The notes below the pieces were generated by a model. It was not told where the DNA came from. It saw only the letters and a list, made by a program, of their open reading frames with translations, and did not search any database. The position numbers and the translations under genes were made by a program. Of a stretch of 52,346 bases of DNA, positions 34,465 through 42,973 are shown in pieces. The stretch is from Chloroflexota bacterium (GTDB lineage Bacteria; Chloroflexota; Chloroflexia; Chloroheliales; Chloroheliaceae), in contig JAQBPB010000056.1 in assembly GCA_028287745.1 (NCBI GenBank), positions 1 through 52,346 of the forward strand. The letters are read 5' to 3'. How positions within the stretch are numbered: the stretch's first letter is position 1; each line of letters starts with the position of its first letter.

Positions 34465-35514
34465 TTATAACGCCTGACCAACCAGGGCCGGTTTATTGGC
34501 GGCATTCCGCCAGACCAGCGGGACCTGGTCCGTCACCAGTTCCAGGCCATCCACCAGGTAGCGCGGCTGTTGCGGGCCAAGTTCCCTGGCCCAACCGGCC
34601 ATCCTGTGCAGGCCCGTTTCCAGGTCAACAGTCGTCCGGTAACCCAATAACCGCTCGGCCTTGTGGGTAGTACAAAAGGCTTCCTTGACTTCACGGGGCC
34701 GGTCAGGCAAATGAACAGGTATTAATTCAACCCTGACTCCCTGCGGGAAAAAGACTTTCAGAACCATTTCAGCTAAATGGTTAATAGTCACTTCTTCACG
34801 CGGGCCGACATTGATAATTTCGCGGTCAGTCATAGGGTCGAACCCGGCGCGCAACAGGTACGGCGTAAAATCGGCGATATTGGTAAAGGCTCTTTTCTGG
34901 GCACCGTCCCCGTAGATAAAGAAATGCCGGTCATTAAGCAGGGCATTTATAAAGATGCCAACCACATTCCGGTACGGGTCGGCAATGTTTTGCCGTTCCC
35001 CATAAACGTTATGCGGCCGGATGATGGTGTAATTGAACGAGTGGACCGCCGACAAAATCTCGGTAATATGTTCCATCGAAGCTTTGCTGACCCCGTAAAC
35101 ATCCACCGGCGAACGGGGCATCTCCTCGCTAAAGGGAGGCCGCTGGTCGCCGTAAACACTCATCGAACTTACCAGGACAACCTTCTTCAGCCCTTCCCGG
35201 ATACAGGGGACCAGGACATTAAGATAAGCCATCAGGTTGCGCTGCACACAATTTACCGGGGTGAATTGGCTGCGGCCCTCGGTAGCATCCGCCGCCAGGT
35301 GGAAAAGTAATTCGGGTTTGGTGTTGCTGATAAAACTATCAGCCCTGGCCTGGTCGCGCAGGTCTAGTTGTGTAAAGTTACTTTTAGGATTGATATTGCG
35401 CCAGAAACCGCCCGACATATCATCTACGCCGAATACTTCATGGCCTGACCCTACCAGGCTGTCTACCAGGTGACTTCCCATGAAACCGGCGGCCCCCGTA
35501 ACTAAGACTCGCAT
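34465..35514 (-). CDS. NAD-dependent epimerase/dehydratase (extended SDR, GalE-like)
   Basis: 349 residues; ATG 35514 has TAGGAG at 8 nt. The N-terminal Rossmann loop is TGAAGFMGSH (consensus TGxxGFIGSH) and the NAD-binding acidic strand is VFGVDDMSGG. The catalytic set is present: VLVSSMSVYGD (Ser) and VYGVSKASMEH (Tyr-x3-Lys). The substrate region RPHNVYGERQN is the usual nucleotide-sugar SDR pattern. It interconverts or dehydrates a nucleotide-activated sugar in the cytoplasm, probably UDP-glucose/galactose-like, but the exact substrate cannot be told. It has its own terminator and follows the radical SAM gene by ~225 bp that contains a hairpin and an 11-bp tandem repeat. Confidence 0.9.
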   Translation of the reverse strand: MRVLVTGAAGFMGSHLVDSLVGSGHEVFGVDDMSGGFWRNINPKSNFTQLDLRDQARADSFISNTKPELLFHLAADATEGRSQFTPVNCVQRNLMAYLNVLVPCIREGLKKVVLVSSMSVYGDQRPPFSEEMPRSPVDVYGVSKASMEHITEILSAVHSFNYTIIRPHNVYGERQNIADPYRNVVGIFINALLNDRHFFIYGDGAQKRAFTNIADFTPYLLRAGFDPMTDREIINVGPREEVTINHLAEMVLKVFFPQGVRVELIPVHLPDRPREVKEAFCTTHKAERLLGYRTTVDLETGLHRMAGWARELGPQQPRYLVDGLELVTDQVPLVWRNAANKPALVGQAL

Positions 35515-35658
35515 TGGCTGATACTCCTACTAAAGTGGCTGGTTAATTTTCGTTAAATTCCATTAAGATGAATATTTTTTATTCCGAGTAAATCTTTGCG
35601 GCCCCGCTTCTTCTCAGGGCAACCCGGCCCAGGCGACAGGGTTATTGTTTAGTTAGGT

Positions 35659-35688
35659 GGGCAGGTAGTTTCTAAAAACTACCTGCCC
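35659..35688 (-). terminator. Perfect 13-bp hairpin after the radical SAM gene
   Basis: GGGCAGGTAGTTT (35659-35671) pairs fully with 35676-35688 across a 4-nt loop CTAA. It lies ~50 nt past the radical SAM stop. There is no T-run on either side, so it may act as an mRNA 3'-end stabiliser or weak terminator. Confidence 0.55.
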
Positions 35689-35696
35689 CTGGCGAT

Positions 35697-35740
35697 AGAA
35701 ATGGAAAGGAAATGGATAGGAAATGGATAGGAAATGGATA
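35697..35740. repeat. 11-bp tandem repeat abutting a stop codon
   Basis: Three exact copies of GGAAATGGATA (35708-35740) preceded by one degenerate copy (35697-35707). The array ends at the base next to the radical SAM stop codon (35741-35743). The period is close to one helical turn. Confidence 0.8.
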
Positions 35741-37252
35741 TTAGATGTCTTTACTGTTGCCAACCCACTTGAAATGGCTGACTCCGATAGTCAGGAGATC
35801 TTTCAAGGTTGCCAGGCTATTGGCACTCTTGAGGAAGGTCAGGGCCGGGCCGGGCCGTAAAGCCCACTCCCGGAAAGCCCGTTTGGCCCACTGCTCCATT
35901 TGAGCGCTCGAAAGATGGGGATAATTGAGGACAGTCGAGCGGTCCATATCGAAATCTTCATACTTGGTCATATTGATCCAGCCGTTTTCCAGCGCCTCAT
36001 AGTAGAAAGGCGTCCCCGGGTAAGGCACCGCAATGTGGAACAGGGCGATATCCAGCGGCAGGCTCTTGGCAAATTTAATGGTTTCCTTGATGGTATCTTC
36101 CGTTTCGCCGGGCATCCCGATGATAAAGTAGCCCCAATTTTTGATGCCGAACTTCTTGGAAGTGGCCAGGGAGCGGCGGGTCTTTTCCTCTTTGATGCCC
36201 TTGTGCATCCGTTTGAGGACCGTTTCACTACCGCTTTCCAGGCCCCAGCTAATCATCCAGCAGCCCGACTTGCCCATCAGCTCCAGCATTTCTTCATCCA
36301 CGAAGTCTACCCGGCTGTTGCAGGTCCAATGCACTTTGACGTCCTGGGCAATGATTAGCTTGCACAATTCGATCACATAATCGCGCTTGACCGTGAACAG
36401 GTCGGCGTAGAAGTGGATGTTGCGGACCCCCAGCCGCTGCAGTTCCAAAATTTCATCAATTGTCCGCTGCGGGCTGTGACTGCGTACCGAGAAATCCCAC
36501 ATTACGTGTTTGATACAGAAGCGGCATCCTGCCGAGCAGCCCCGGCTGGTAGTGATGAAACAGTAAGTCCCTTTAATCATGGGGATACGGTACTTTTGCA
36601 GCGGCAGCAGGTGGTAGAGCGGCATGGGAAGGTCGTCCATATTTTCGATATTGGGCCGGTTGGCGTTATCAATAACCTGTCCGTCCTTACGCCAGACCAG
36701 ACCCAGGATATGGCTGAAATCGGTAACGCCCTCTTCCAGGTTTTGTATTAACTCCCGGAACGTTACCTCCGGCTCAAAGCGCAGAATAAAGTCGAGCGAA
36801 GGGTAGTCGTTCATGGTTTCTTTCCACATCGGGGTGACGTGGCTGCCGATGGCGATGGTTTTAGTACCGTACTTGCGGGCCAGGAAGGTAACCCGCATAT
36901 CGTTGGTCAGGGTCGGCGCGGTCACGTTCGTGACCAGGTATCTGGGTTTTCTCTCTTCGAGCAAAGATTCGAATTTGGGCCAGGTCATGTACTCGGCAAT
37001 ACAATCGACCAGCTCAATCTTTTTCTCGGGGTAAATCATGGCAGCCAGGCCCGCCATTTCAACCTGGGGCCAGATCATCTTTTCACGGCTGCGGCGTCCT
37101 ACCCGGTGAATATCCCGGATGAATACTTCGCCATCCGGCGAGGGTGGGTTTACAAAAAGGCAGTCCAGGTTATAAGTACGCGGCACCACATCTGAAATAC
37201 TTTTATGTTCCAGGTTAAGTGAAATGCTGCGTCTTTGAGCAATATGCGGCAC
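35741..37252 (-). CDS. B12-binding-domain radical SAM enzyme
   Basis: 503 residues from GTG 37252, which has GGAGGAAA at 8 nt; reading from TTG 37267 would translate the ribosome-binding site itself. N-terminal ~150 residues form a cobalamin-binding-like Rossmann domain (CLFVNPPSPDG, LVTNVTAPTLTND, TIAIGSHVTPM) without the DxHxxG motif, as in BchE/HpnP-type members. The radical SAM core opens with SRGCSAGCRFC (Cys 239, 243, 246), which binds the 4Fe-4S cluster, and has WGLESGSETVLKRMHKG. Such enzymes catalyse methylations, ring formation or other radical chemistry. In this locus a glycan or lipid-carrier modification is likely but inferred. The neighbours are an SDR epimerase and a mutase-like flavoprotein. 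Confidence 0.9.
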   Translation of the reverse strand: MPHIAQRRSISLNLEHKSISDVVPRTYNLDCLFVNPPSPDGEVFIRDIHRVGRRSREKMIWPQVEMAGLAAMIYPEKKIELVDCIAEYMTWPKFESLLEERKPRYLVTNVTAPTLTNDMRVTFLARKYGTKTIAIGSHVTPMWKETMNDYPSLDFILRFEPEVTFRELIQNLEEGVTDFSHILGLVWRKDGQVIDNANRPNIENMDDLPMPLYHLLPLQKYRIPMIKGTYCFITTSRGCSAGCRFCIKHVMWDFSVRSHSPQRTIDEILELQRLGVRNIHFYADLFTVKRDYVIELCKLIIAQDVKVHWTCNSRVDFVDEEMLELMGKSGCWMISWGLESGSETVLKRMHKGIKEEKTRRSLATSKKFGIKNWGYFIIGMPGETEDTIKETIKFAKSLPLDIALFHIAVPYPGTPFYYEALENGWINMTKYEDFDMDRSTVLNYPHLSSAQMEQWAKRAFREWALRPGPALTFLKSANSLATLKDLLTIGVSHFKWVGNSKDI

Positions 37253-37396
37253 GATATTTTCCTCCAAAACTTTCCAGGTAAATTGCTTTACCCTGGTACA
37301 ATCAGCCGGGCCAGGCGCGGAGCTTAACCCACGGACCGGTCAATTCCAAAAAATGTTTAACACTCCGGTACCTGCTTCGACCGGCCAGTGGGTGAC

Positions 37397-38815
37397 CTAG
37401 CCGAAATAAACCGGCCCTTCGCCGACCCGGTTTACCCGGCTGCCGATTTCCTGGTTAGCAATTTCCTCGGCGGCGCAAAAACCCATTTCCAGGGCGTGAT
37501 CGGTATTGATGTAACGGAACAAGCCCTGGCGGCCACCGCTGATAATGTTCTCAAAACTTCCCAGGTGATAAGCCAGCAAAGCCAGGTTGGCTTCGTAATT
37601 AAGGTCATAACTGGGATAGGCATTGGGCAACCGCTCAAAGAAATGGCCGACCACGTCTTCCCGTTTGATCAGTTTTGCCTCAATCAGCCCCTCAATGCTT
37701 TTCTCGTATAATTCTTCTTCCGGGGTATTCCAGATTTCGTCGCCCAGGTCGCAGGTAATCTCCAGGGTGAGGCTGCCTTTACCCTCAGGGGCGGACTCTT
37801 TGGAGAAATTCTTCATCTCGGAAATCCGGTTGAAGATAACTTTCGGGTCTGGAAAGTAAATCCAGTGGTCGTCCGTAACACTCGGCTTATTCAGCTTGAG
37901 ATACAAAAAGATCATCGCCCTGAACTTGAGGCTCCTGGCCGCTTCTATCACGTTCGGCGGTGGGGCCGGGCGCAAGCTGCGTAACAAAATCCCGATGGGT
38001 ACGGTTGACACCAGGTAATCGCACGGCAGGATATGGGTCTGGCCGTTCTGTTCGTAGATTACTTCGGTGATACGCTTGCCGTCGTGGTGAATTTCGGTCA
38101 TGCGGGCCTGTAGATGCAGCCGGGCCCCTTTTTCCTCGGCCCGGGCCGCGAGAGCTTCCGAAATGGAGCCTACGCCCCGGCGGGGATACCAGAATAAATC
38201 CTTGTATTCGGTATGATGGAAATTGTTGTCGCCCTTGCGCAAGCCCAGGGTGCGTAAAGTTAAGTCCCACAGGTCCACCACCGCCACCCGCTGCGCCGCC
38301 CAACTGCTCGAAAGCTTCTTGGGGTCGCGGCCCCACACTTTGGCCGTATAAGGGCCGAAATAGATGTCGTATAACCGGCGGCCGAAGCGGTTCACTACCC
38401 ACGCTTCGAAATTATCGTCCGCAGGCGGTTTGATTTTGTTTTTGGCGACAGTGTAGGCAAAATCCAGGAAACACTGGATTGCCACGTGCCAGGGCAAACT
38501 TTTCAGCAGGTTCCCGGCGTTCAGGGGGTAGTCGTACATATGCTTCCAGAAAAAGACCCGTGTTTTGCGGAAGCGTTCTTCCAGTTCCTCCCCGATAAGA
38601 TTGCGCACCTCCTGGATAATCGCCGGGTTGGTCGTATGGAAGCGATGCGGCCCGAAGTCCCAGAGATAGCCGTCACTGCGTTGAGTGTGGGCCATGCCGC
38701 CTACGTAGGGTTTCAGCTCAATGACATCCGGTTCGAACCCCTTCTGGGTTAACTTATAGGCAGCACCCAGTCCGGCCGGGCCTGCTCCCAAGATGACTAC
38801 TCTTCTATCTGCCAT
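37397..38815 (-). CDS. UDP-galactopyranose-mutase-like FAD-dependent protein
   Basis: 472 residues; ATG 38815 has GAGGTAA at 7-8 nt. The N terminus VVILGAGPAGLGAAYKL is the FAD dinucleotide-binding loop, with VIELKPYVGGMAHT and WDFGPHRFHTTNP next, a pattern shared with UDP-galactopyranose mutases and related amine-oxidase-like flavoproteins. Further segments are YFGPYTAKVWGRDPKKLSSS and the C-terminal INTDHALEMGFCAAEEI. Its length exceeds the ~380 residues of typical Glf, so it may belong to a sister family in polysaccharide loci that acts on another nucleotide sugar or lipid-linked intermediate. It lies ~145 bp upstream of the radical SAM gene on the same strand. Exact reaction unknown. Confidence 0.85.
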   Translation of the reverse strand: MADRRVVILGAGPAGLGAAYKLTQKGFEPDVIELKPYVGGMAHTQRSDGYLWDFGPHRFHTTNPAIIQEVRNLIGEELEERFRKTRVFFWKHMYDYPLNAGNLLKSLPWHVAIQCFLDFAYTVAKNKIKPPADDNFEAWVVNRFGRRLYDIYFGPYTAKVWGRDPKKLSSSWAAQRVAVVDLWDLTLRTLGLRKGDNNFHHTEYKDLFWYPRRGVGSISEALAARAEEKGARLHLQARMTEIHHDGKRITEVIYEQNGQTHILPCDYLVSTVPIGILLRSLRPAPPPNVIEAARSLKFRAMIFLYLKLNKPSVTDDHWIYFPDPKVIFNRISEMKNFSKESAPEGKGSLTLEITCDLGDEIWNTPEEELYEKSIEGLIEAKLIKREDVVGHFFERLPNAYPSYDLNYEANLALLAYHLGSFENIISGGRQGLFRYINTDHALEMGFCAAEEIANQEIGSRVNRVGEGPVYFG

Positions 38816-38975
38816 CTATTGTTACCTCATTTCAAAAACAAAATATATGACTATCGCCCCAGGGAAATTGAACCCAAAGCGTCTATGCCAGGCTAAAGCC
38901 CTGAATAATAAGAAGCGTTGTTAAAAGTTGGTTGTCCGGTCTTAAACTCATAAAAAAGCCAGGGTCTTTGGGTAA

Positions 38976-38996
38976 GGGCCATAAAGTAATTGGCCC
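38976..38996 (-). terminator. Possible terminator hairpin after the acyltransferase gene
   Basis: GGGCCA / TGGCCC stem of 6 bp with 9-nt loop, ~75 nt past the acyltransferase stop. The T-run (TTTTTT, 38953-38958) is 18 nt away, so function is doubtful. Confidence 0.3.
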
Positions 38997-39067
38997 CACG
39001 CCCAGGCCGGAACAACCCGGCCAACCCACGCCGGGGCTTGCTACCGGCGCAGTCAACTCAAAATTCT

Positions 39068-39829
39068 TTATGTTTTGGTGGTTTGAAAAATGGCGGGTGT
39101 CCCCAGTTCCAGTTCAGCTAGCCTGGACGGGTCCAGTGGCTGGGTGACAAGGTTGCGGACAACTTTGGCCGGTGAACCAACCGCAATACAGTGGTCGGGG
39201 ATGTCGCTGGTGACGACCGCCCCGGCCCCGATAATCGCGCCTTTACCAATCTTCACGCCGTCCAGCACGATGCAAGCGGCACCCAACCAGGCTCCATCGC
39301 CTATCTGGATGCCCCTGGCACTGATACCCTGGTCCATTACCGGCCTGGTCGTATCGCCGTAGCGATGCTGGACCGCCAGTACCTGCACCAGGGGAGCGAA
39401 CAGGACCGAGTCGCCTATCGTTACGCCGCCCTGGCCCCGGATGACGCTGAACTCGCCTATGATGCACTGCCGCCCGATTTTGATCCCGGCGTTGGGTAAG
39501 TTTCGAAAGTTGTAGACATGCAATTCGGCATGGTGCATCAGGAAAGTTTTTTCACCGACCTCAATACCGCCCGGTGTCGCGTGCATATAGACCCCATGAT
39601 CGACGTAGACTCCCTGGTGCAGGTGAATGTTTCTGGTAAAGCGCAGCCTGACCCCGGCTTCTATGGCGACTGTTGCCTCCAGCCGCATAATTGCTCGGTA
39701 GAGCAGGCTGCGCAGGGCAATTCCCGGTAAACTGGGTATCTGGCTGGCCAGGCCCAGGACCACTTCTTGTTTTAGATAATCGGCCAGGCTTCCCGCCTGG
39801 CTCTGGATATAGACTGTTAAATTTTTCAT
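39068..39829 (-). CDS. Hexapeptide-repeat (left-handed beta-helix) acyltransferase
   Basis: 253 residues. From ~residue 55 on there are many hexapeptide turns (VRLRFTRNIHLHQGVYVDHG, GIEVGEKTFLMHHAELHV, IGRQCIIGEFSVIRGQGGV, IGDGAWLGAACIVLDGVKIG, GAIIGAGAVVTSDIPDHCIA), the coils of an LbH trimeric acetyltransferase. The active-site His is probably in HRYGD at ~residue 155 (VLAVQHRYGDTTRP), where CysE/maltose-acetyltransferase-type proteins keep it. It would O- or N-acetylate a sugar or glycan in the cytoplasm. It has ~55 residues of N-terminal helix before the helix domain. Nearest neighbour on the same strand is the mutase-like flavoprotein 252 bp downstream. Confidence 0.87.
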   Translation of the reverse strand: MKNLTVYIQSQAGSLADYLKQEVVLGLASQIPSLPGIALRSLLYRAIMRLEATVAIEAGVRLRFTRNIHLHQGVYVDHGVYMHATPGGIEVGEKTFLMHHAELHVYNFRNLPNAGIKIGRQCIIGEFSVIRGQGGVTIGDSVLFAPLVQVLAVQHRYGDTTRPVMDQGISARGIQIGDGAWLGAACIVLDGVKIGKGAIIGAGAVVTSDIPDHCIAVGSPAKVVRNLVTQPLDPSRLAELELGTPAIFQTTKT

Positions 39830-39970
39830 TAGCTCTAAATTCGCTTCAGGTAATCAGGGTGAGTACACTAGAATTCTATGAACGAGCAATAACAAGCCTG
39901 TGAAAGACTAATCGTGGGGGGTTAAAAGATTTAAACATGGCCTTAACTTACGGACACCCCGGCCATAAAC

Positions 39971-39997
39971 AAAAAAAGGCCCGTTAGTAGCGGGCTT
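39971..39997 (-). terminator. Rho-independent terminator after the sugar-phosphate transferase gene
   Basis: On the minus strand AGCCCG-CTACTAA-CGGGCC is followed by TTTTTTT. It lies ~58 nt past the stop at 40055 and before the acyltransferase gene, so the two are separate units. Confidence 0.85.
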
Positions 39998-40054
39998 TGG
40001 TTATTGAAGTATTATTTTTAATGGGGGATTTTCAGGGCTACCCCGGCGGGCCGT

Positions 40055-41611
40055 CTAATAAGCCCCGGTGCCTTTCATGACCACCGGGACCGTCTGAAAT
40101 AAAATACACAAGTCACTCCACAGGCTATAGTTTTTGATGTAGTGCATATCCAGCCTGACCCGGTCAGCGTAGCTTAAATTCGAGCGGCCGCTGATTTGCC
40201 AGAGGCCGGTCAGGCCGGGCTTGACCGTCAGCAGGTTCGACTGCCAGCGGCCGAATTTGTTCATTTCCTGGTAGGTAATCATGCGCGGCCCCACCAGGCT
40301 CATCTGCCCGAGCAGCACATTGATTAGCTGGGGCAGTTCGTCCAGGCTGGTCTTTCGCAGGAAGCGGCCCAACCCGGTAATCCGGGGGTCATCTTTGAGC
40401 TTGCCGTAGCGGTTCAACTCGATCAATAATTCAGGCCGGGCGGCCAGGATTGCATCACCGTTCACCGCCATGGTACGCAGCTTGTAGGCATTAAAGACTT
40501 TCCCGCCCTGCCCGACCACCTGCCTGCGGTGAAAGATGGAGCCGGGCGAGTCGCGCTTGATCAGCAAGGCCAGCCCCACAAGCACCGGCGAAAAGGCCAG
40601 TAAGACCGCCAGGGATGTCACGATATCCATAAACCTTTTCAAGAAAGCATTCATACCCGTAATACGAACTTTACTGATCGTCACCAGCGGCACGCCATTT
40701 ATTTCCTGGACTTCCAGCCCGGTGGTTAGAATCTGGTAGAGGCTGGGGGACAACCGGATCTGGGCCCTACTTGTAGTCAGGGCGCGTGTTACCTCAAACA
40801 ACTCCTGCGGCGAGATGGCGGTGCTGGCAATGATAACCTCGTCCACATTTTTGGTTTCGACAATTTCGCGTACGGTTTCCGGCAAGCCGAGCCAGGGCCA
40901 GGGCCAGGCCGGACCAATTTTGCGCTGGTTTTCCCAGCTAGAGGCCGGGCCGCTTGCCCGCTCGCCGTTGCTCCGGCGGTCCCCGGCGAAACCGATAATC
41001 TCCAGGCCGGGATGATTACGCCCCCCGGTCAACTGCTCGGCGACCTGCTGGACTTCGGAGTTTGCTCCAATAAAAAGCACCCTGGTCAGCCCGATGCTGT
41101 AGCCGTGCAACCGCAAGAAATAAAGCACGCGCCGGGCTAAAAAGCGGGAAATACAGATGGTTAAAATAGTGCTGACCCAGACCATTAAAAGCCAGGCCCG
41201 CGATATTACCAGTTTTTCATCGAGGAAAAAGCTCATAATAAGCAACACCATTATGGCAAAGGTACAGGCCGAAACAACCCGCCGGTATTCGGTCGTGCCG
41301 CCGTGCAGCACCCGCAAGCTGTAAAGCCGGTATATGGCAAAAACCCCGATAAAGGCCGGGGTAATCCAGAAAACTAACTCGGAGTAAAAGCGCAACACCG
41401 AGCCAGTAGGCACGTAAAAGAAACCGAATACTTTAAAGCGCAGCAAGAAGACCAGCGCGAAGTTGATTACCAGGGCCGCCGCATCCAGCAGCATCAGCCC
41501 GCCTATTTCCAGGACGCGCTGGCGCGAACGCCTGCGCAGGGTCAGGGGCTTGACATAGCGGGTAGCCAGGGGCAGCGGCAGGTCATGTGAAGTTTCATAC
41601 GAGAGTGCCAC
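40055..41611 (-). CDS. Polyprenyl-phosphate sugar-1-phosphate transferase (initiating enzyme, WcaJ/PssY-like)
   Basis: 518 residues from GTG 41611, preceded by AGGAG at 9 nt. Four to five N-terminal helices (~30-160), then a Rossmann-like CoA-binding domain ([20 protein letters not shown]), one more helix, and the C-terminal bacterial sugar transferase domain with [33 protein letters not shown] (the catalytic Asp-Glu) and [21 protein letters not shown]. This enzyme loads the first sugar phosphate, often glucose or galactose, onto undecaprenyl phosphate at the membrane, so it starts the glycan. It is the only initiating transferase seen here. A clear terminator follows it. Confidence 0.93.
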   Translation of the reverse strand: MALSYETSHDLPLPLATRYVKPLTLRRRSRQRVLEIGGLMLLDAAALVINFALVFLLRFKVFGFFYVPTGSVLRFYSELVFWITPAFIGVFAIYRLYSLRVLHGGTTEYRRVVSACTFAIMVLLIMSFFLDEKLVISRAWLLMVWVSTILTICISRFLARRVLYFLRLHGYSIGLTRVLFIGANSEVQQVAEQLTGGRNHPGLEIIGFAGDRRSNGERASGPASSWENQRKIGPAWPWPWLGLPETVREIVETKNVDEVIIASTAISPQELFEVTRALTTSRAQIRLSPSLYQILTTGLEVQEINGVPLVTISKVRITGMNAFLKRFMDIVTSLAVLLAFSPVLVGLALLIKRDSPGSIFHRRQVVGQGGKVFNAYKLRTMAVNGDAILAARPELLIELNRYGKLKDDPRITGLGRFLRKTSLDELPQLINVLLGQMSLVGPRMITYQEMNKFGRWQSNLLTVKPGLTGLWQISGRSNLSYADRVRLDMHYIKNYSLWSDLCILFQTVPVVMKGTGAY

Positions 41612-41693
41612 AGGCCTATCTCCTCTTATTTATTACAAAAACCGGCGAGTAAACTATAAATAGGGGCATTTTGAAGGGTCCGGTGGCGGCCCT

Positions 41694-42935
41694 TTAAGAA
41701 ACCGCCCTGACAAAAGCCGCCGGGTTGGCCCGGACAGCCGTCCAGAGTGCTTCCAGTTGCCGGGAAGCTTCCGGCCAGGTGTGTTCCCGCAATACAAAAT
41801 CCCGGCCAGCCTGGCCTATAGCGGCCGCCTGCTCCGGATTTTCGAATAATTCAATGATTTGTCTGGCAAAAGCCGCCGGTTGTCCGGCAGGCACCAGGTA
41901 CAAATCCCGGCCGCTTATAACATTGACCGACCGGCTCACCTGGTCGCTGGCGATGGTCGGCGTGGCACAGGCCAGGGCTTCCAGGACTTTGTTCTGGATA
42001 CCGACGCTGTAGACCAGGGGCGCTACCGCCAGGGTGGCCCGGTTTAAATATAGGGCCAGGTCCGGCACGTAACCGGTGACCTCGATGCCATTTCGCCCGG
42101 AGTAAGCCAGCAAGTCTGCTGGCGGGCGGCTGCCCACTATCCAGAGCCTGGCGTCATGGCGGGCCAGGCGTACGCGCGGCCAGATTTCTTTGACCAGGTA
42201 CCGGGCCGCCGCCGCGTTGGAATGGTAGCTCATCTTACCGGTAAAGATAGCCGTGGCCGGTTCGCGCCGGGTTCCGGGAAGTGGCGGCGCGAACTCAGCC
42301 GTATTTACCCCGTTGGGTATTATCTTTACCTGTTCGCCACCACTTTTAAGACCGGCCAGTTTTTCCAGGGCGGCCGCGTCTTCGCGGCTGGTGGCGCAAA
42401 CCTGCTCGAAATAGCCCTCCGAGATTAATTCACCTTCATACCGGCGGGTTGGGGCCAGTTCCAGCCAGCTAACCAGGCGCTGTTTGAGCGGCCCATGCCG
42501 CAAAGTCCGTTCTACCAGGAGCGAAATCGAGTCGACCGCGTCATAGACGATGGGTACGCCCGAAAAAGCCAACTCCCGGCCAAGATAGGCGGCCCGGAAA
42601 TGTTCGATGTGAATCAGGTCGTAGTGGCCGGCTTCAAGCAAATACCGGGCGGTCTTTACCAGGGCCGGGCTGTAGCAATAATGAGCCTGCATGGACCGGC
42701 GGCCCAAACCGGCCCGTAAACCACGGGCAAGGCTCGTTAGTTTTGCACAAAATACCGTAGTTACCACCAGGTCAGGCAGAGTCTGTTGCAATTGTTGAGC
42801 TTCGCAGCGCTCCTGCGCGTTAAACACCGGTGAAAGAAGGGTAATTTCGTGCCGCTCGGCTAGCTGTTTTAAGAGGTTAAAGGGCCGGGTACGTAGACGA
42901 TTGGGAAGGTAAGGGGTGATAAATAATACTCGCAC
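41694..42935 (-). CDS. GT4-family glycosyltransferase
   Basis: 413 residues from GTG 42935 (VRVLFITPYLPNRLRTRPFN) with AGGAG at 7 nt; the seven codons before it in frame are not preceded by a site. GT-B fold, same group as the proteins at 13855 and 44879 (sugar transferases of the PEP-CTERM/EpsH1-associated type). Motifs: DAVDSISLLVERT in the first domain, IIPNGVNTAEFAPP at the domain junction, AIFTGKMSYHSNAAAARYLV, and VAPLVYSVGIQNKVLEALAC followed by ATPTIASDQVSRS at the donor site. Specificity is unknown. It lies 38 bp downstream of the aminotransferase gene, consistent with an operon with the aminotransferase and acetyltransferase. Confidence 0.9.
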   Translation of the reverse strand: MRVLFITPYLPNRLRTRPFNLLKQLAERHEITLLSPVFNAQERCEAQQLQQTLPDLVVTTVFCAKLTSLARGLRAGLGRRSMQAHYCYSPALVKTARYLLEAGHYDLIHIEHFRAAYLGRELAFSGVPIVYDAVDSISLLVERTLRHGPLKQRLVSWLELAPTRRYEGELISEGYFEQVCATSREDAAALEKLAGLKSGGEQVKIIPNGVNTAEFAPPLPGTRREPATAIFTGKMSYHSNAAAARYLVKEIWPRVRLARHDARLWIVGSRPPADLLAYSGRNGIEVTGYVPDLALYLNRATLAVAPLVYSVGIQNKVLEALACATPTIASDQVSRSVNVISGRDLYLVPAGQPAAFARQIIELFENPEQAAAIGQAGRDFVLREHTWPEASRQLEALWTAVRANPAAFVRAVS

Positions 42936-42973
42936 TGTAATTCTCCTGCCTGGCAATCGAAAGAAGACCGGCT

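Noticed and set aside
35697..35740. CRISPR array
   Set aside because: The repeat unit is 11 bp in direct tandem without spacers and there are no cas genes.
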